7,429 nt of DNA, taken from NCBI GenBank assembly GCA_011524425.1, contig WTKI01000132.1:1-7429 (forward strand), written 5' to 3'. Shown in pieces: positions 5,271-7,429 of the stretch (position 1 is the first letter of the stretch; each line of letters starts with the position of its first letter). Under the pieces are notes generated by a model. The model saw nothing but the letters and a program-made list of their open reading frames with translations, was not told where the DNA came from and did not search any database. The DNA comes from Altererythrobacter sp. (GTDB lineage: Bacteria > Pseudomonadota > Alphaproteobacteria > Sphingomonadales > Sphingomonadaceae). Made by a program: the position numbers and the translations under genes.

Positions 5271-6311
5271 ATGCCTCAATCGTCTCCAACAGCGATCCAT
5301 TTCTCAAGCGAGAAAGTGGCCAATGCGCTTGTAGCTGGCATTCCTGCTTGCGCGCGCGCGCTTGCTGTTCTTGCTTCTGAAGATGAAAATCTCTGTGAGA
5401 TACGTGTCGCGGTGCCCGGCGGATGGAAACCCAGCGAGTATTGTCAGTCTGAGGCAAAGCGGCTCGCGGGGCGGGTAGATTGGCACGCGACTGACGAGAC
5501 CGATCCGGCCGAAGGCTTGACTGTCATAGGCGTCAATTTGCTTGACCAGAACGCTCAAAGAGGCCTTGAGAGAGAGTCCGAAGCAGAGGAATTCAAGGCC
5601 CTGAACCTTGCGTCGCGAAGGATCATTGGCTCTACAGGCAAAGCGGCGGATGGGATTGTCTCGCGGCACATAAATCGGCCCATTTCCCAATTCTTGACAT
5701 CACTGATGCTGCGATCTTCACGCACGCGACCTGGCCATGCGACTGCAATTGCAGCGCTGATCGGCGCTCTCATGATCACAGCACTGATCTTTGGCGGCTC
5801 GCATGGGCTTCTGGCAGGAGCGGTGTTGTTTCAATTGGCTTCGATTATCGACGGCGTCGATGGAGAGATGGCCCGCGCGACTCAGCGGTCTTCCGATCGC
5901 GGCGCAATGCTCGACAGCCTGACCGACGCCGTGACCAATCTTGGTTTCTTGGCAGGAGTAAGCTTCAATGTTTGGCAGCAAGGGTTTGAAGCGGCTGCAG
6001 CTGCCGGCACATTGGGCTTCATTGCCTTGGCGCTAGGTAGTGCCATCCTTGGCATGCAAGCGCGGCGCGCCGGAGGTCCTTTTACATTCGATGCCCTAAA
6101 GCATCAGATGCGCGTTAAGCCAACGAAGTTCAAGCAGGCCTTGATTTACATCACTATGCGCGATTTTTATGCGCTGGCTGCGTGTCTCGCCATTCTTGCC
6201 GGAGCGGCGGTGCCTTTGCTTTATATCTTTGCGTTTGTAGCTTCAGGATGGTTCGTGGTCGTATGTTATTCCTTGGCGTTCAAGCGCAACACTTCAAACC
6301 TGCAATCATGA
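5271..6311 (+). CDS. DIPP-synthase-like CDP-alcohol phosphotransferase with degenerate N-terminal nucleotidyltransferase-like domain
   Basis: The 346-residue protein has two parts. Residues about 125-340 form a membrane CDP-alcohol phosphotransferase with intact D194, D197, G198, A201, R202, G211, D215 and D219 and hydrophobic segments near 156-175, 178-193, 221-236, 245-263, 299-318 and 316-336. The linker DGIVSRHINRPIS (127-139) resembles, from memory, the junction in bifunctional inositol-phosphate cytidylyltransferase/di-myo-inositol-phosphate-phosphate synthases. Residues 1-120 are soluble and resemble the core of the fused cytidylyltransferase (VAGIPACARALAVL against the PLL-type helix), but the LAAGxGSR loop, DH pair and late DxD are absent. 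It is about 90-110 residues shorter than a full domain. It probably uses CDP-inositol made by the separate nucleotidyltransferase. No in-frame ATG, GTG or TTG lies between the upstream stop (5232) and ATG 5271. The ribosome site AAGG is unusually close. Confidence 0.86.
   Translation: MPQSSPTAIHFSSEKVANALVAGIPACARALAVLASEDENLCEIRVAVPGGWKPSEYCQSEAKRLAGRVDWHATDETDPAEGLTVIGVNLLDQNAQRGLERESEAEEFKALNLASRRIIGSTGKAADGIVSRHINRPISQFLTSLMLRSSRTRPGHATAIAALIGALMITALIFGGSHGLLAGAVLFQLASIIDGVDGEMARATQRSSDRGAMLDSLTDAVTNLGFLAGVSFNVWQQGFEAAAAAGTLGFIALALGSAILGMQARRAGGPFTFDALKHQMRVKPTKFKQALIYITMRDFYALAACLAILAGAAVPLLYIFAFVASGWFVVVCYSLAFKRNTSNLQS
5350..5361. repeat. (GC)6 dinucleotide run early in the second phosphotransferase gene
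   Basis: Twelve alternating G and C bases fall at codons for about residues 27-31 of the protein. Slippage by one unit would shift the frame near the N-terminus. Six units is short, and GC-rich alternation is common in such genomes, so any phase variation is only a possibility. Confidence 0.6.
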
Positions 6312-6356
6312 TGAGGCAATAACAGCGATTGCAATTTTCCCTCTTTGGTTCAACAT

Positions 6357-6389
6357 GATGGCCTGATGACCGAAGGGCCATCGTCATCA
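6357..6389 (+). promoter_or_regulatory. Two interleaved 7-bp stems at the TolC gene start
   Basis: GATGGCC (6357-6363) pairs with GGCCATC (6376-6382), and TGATGAC (6364-6370) pairs with GTCATCA (6383-6389). The order a-b-5 nt-a'-b' makes them mutually exclusive hairpins of 12-nt loop, or a very tight pseudoknot that zero-length connecting loops make unlikely. The candidate ATG 6366 is inside. If the true start is later (6435 or 6468), the element is a 5' leader structure that could switch between forms. Confidence 0.35.
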
Positions 6390-7429
6390 TTTGATCGTGT
6401 GCAGCCCGCTTTGCTGGGGGGAAGGAAGAAGAAGTTGCCAGAGGGTGCGACCCTTTTGACGCCTTTGATGCGATGCGGTGCCGGTATTCTTGCGTTTGTG
6501 GTCGCGGGCGTCAGCGTGAATGTTGCGGCAGCGCAAGACAAAAAACAGGCCGACAGCGCTGCCGAGGTTTATGGCCCTGAGATACCAGAACCCGCAGCCA
6601 GTGGGTCTGTTGCCCCGACAGGGATTCCCAAGGCACTTGCACAGGCTGTTGCAAGAGCCTTGCAATCCAGCCCTCTGCTGATGGCTTCGCAAGCTGCCAG
6701 CAAGAGTGCTGAGGCGGATCTTCGAACAGCCAAGTGGCAACGCTTTCCCAATCTGACTGCCGAGCTGTTGAGCGCGACAGGCGGCTCGACGATTGCTGAT
6801 ACCGATGGCCTTGCCGCCAACCTTGCTCTTGAACAGCCGGTTTGGACAGGCGGAGCAATAGGAAGCAGTATTGAGGAGGCACGCTTTAATGCAGGTGCAG
6901 CTGCGAGCAGCGTGGGTGTCACCGCACAGACACTGATGCTTGATGTCATTCAAAGCTATTATGATGTTGCCCGGTTTGATAACCGCATCACAGTCCTGGA
7001 AGAGGGATTGGCTCGCTATGGTGAGCTTTCCGCGAGTATAGAGCGCCGCGTTTTACAACAGGTTTCTCCCGCTGTTGACCTGACACTGGCTCAATCGCGA
7101 ATTGCGCAATTCAACGCTGATCTAGCGGCTAGCAAAGAGCAGCGGGATATAGCTTATCTGCAACTCGTCGAACTGGTCGGCGAGGATGTAGCGTTATCCT
7201 ATGATGACATTTCGGATCAATCTGTTTCCTTGCCACCTGAAGACCTCGCCGTCGCAGAAGCGAACGCGTGCAGTCCGACAATTGACGAGCGAACCAATCG
7301 ATTGGGCGCCGCGCAATCTGCTTACGACAATGCAGAAGCGCAGCTTTTTCCGAGGGTCTTGCTACAATTGTCGCAAAACGAATTGACAGGAGCGCGTGCG
7401 GCAGTCGTTCTGCGCGCGCAGACCGGCAA
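6366..7429 (+). CDS. TolC-family outer-membrane efflux/secretion channel, 3'-truncated by the window edge
   Basis: The frame is open to the window end (354 complete codons, from ATG 6366). TolC-type trimeric channels span outer membrane and periplasm and pair with an inner-membrane pump or a type I secretion ABC transporter. A signal peptide runs from about 35 to 56, with a hydrophobic core near GILAFVVAG and cleavage before Q57 (AAA-Q). The mature part opens with the usual helix (IPKALAQAVARALQSSPLL), then LEQPVWTGGAIGSSI, which matches the family's QPLF-x-GG turn before the long coiled-coil helices, with heptad-like EEARFNAGAAASS and LAQSRIAQFNADLAAS. The start is uncertain. ATG 6366 is the longest, TTG 6435 has the best purine-rich ribosome site (GGAAGGAAG), and ATG 6468 gives the neatest signal peptide. 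It follows the phosphotransferase by 54 bp on the same strand with no terminator visible, so they may be co-transcribed. Confidence 0.85.
   Translation, partial: MTEGPSSSFDRVQPALLGGRKKKLPEGATLLTPLMRCGAGILAFVVAGVSVNVAAAQDKKQADSAAEVYGPEIPEPAASGSVAPTGIPKALAQAVARALQSSPLLMASQAASKSAEADLRTAKWQRFPNLTAELLSATGGSTIADTDGLAANLALEQPVWTGGAIGSSIEEARFNAGAAASSVGVTAQTLMLDVIQSYYDVARFDNRITVLEEGLARYGELSASIERRVLQQVSPAVDLTLAQSRIAQFNADLAASKEQRDIAYLQLVELVGEDVALSYDDISDQSVSLPPEDLAVAEANACSPTIDERTNRLGAAQSAYDNAEAQLFPRVLLQLSQNELTGARAAVVLRAQTG

Noticed and set aside
6387..6953. 188-codon minus-strand ORF opposite the TolC gene
   Set aside because: The plus strand encodes a signal peptide and TolC motifs; the antisense product is cysteine- and arginine-rich with no family signal.
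1..7429. tRNA, rRNA, CRISPR array, insertion sequence or phage attachment site
   Set aside because: I saw no cloverleaf or rRNA sequence, no regularly spaced repeats, no transposase and no terminal inverted repeats on either strand.

Overview
The window looks like chromosomal DNA from an alphaproteobacterium, most likely a sphingomonad or Erythrobacter-like organism. The basis is moderately high GC with mixed codon use, weak Shine-Dalgarno sites, and protein sequences that read like that group. This placement is an inference and no marker gene confirms it. No RNA gene, CRISPR array, insertion sequence or phage gene was found. Both outer genes are cut by the window edges.

Layout. On the minus strand (read right to left) lies a compact operon: an actinobacterial/archaeal-type myo-inositol-3-phosphate synthase (ino1, 1730-2830), 21 bp later a sugar-phosphate-type nucleotidyltransferase resembling inositol-1-phosphate cytidylyltransferase (926-1708), then, with a 4-bp ATGA overlap, a GT4-fold glycosyltransferase that runs off the left edge (1-929). 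An AT-rich divergent spacer of about 290-355 bp separates ino1 from a second GT4 glycosyltransferase on the plus strand (3187-4311). That gene converges on, and overlaps by 4 bp, a minus-strand CDP-alcohol phosphotransferase (4308-5165). A 105-bp divergent spacer leads to a second CDP-alcohol phosphotransferase (plus, 5271-6311). Its extra N-terminal domain looks like a nucleotidyltransferase without its nucleotide-binding signature. A TolC-family outer-membrane protein (plus, from about 6366) runs off the right edge.

How it may work together. Ino1 would turn glucose-6-phosphate into inositol phosphate, and the nucleotidyltransferase would activate it, probably as CDP-inositol. One or both membrane-bound CDP-alcohol phosphotransferases would move phosphoinositol onto an acceptor, which could be a second inositol phosphate, a lipid or a glycan. 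The glycosyltransferases would extend or supply the glycan. In the known di-myo-inositol-phosphate pathway the cytidylyltransferase and phosphotransferase are separate or fused proteins. Here an intact stand-alone nucleotidyltransferase coexists with a phosphotransferase fused to an apparently degenerate one. The product is not known from sequence alone; a phosphoinositol-containing (glyco)lipid or surface glycan is the favoured guess.

Small-scale features of interest are a cysteine-rich 27-codon upstream ORF with its own ribosome site overlapping the second glycosyltransferase start, alternative stems in the same leader, two interleaved 7-bp stems at the TolC start, and short tandem repeats inside both phosphotransferase genes.
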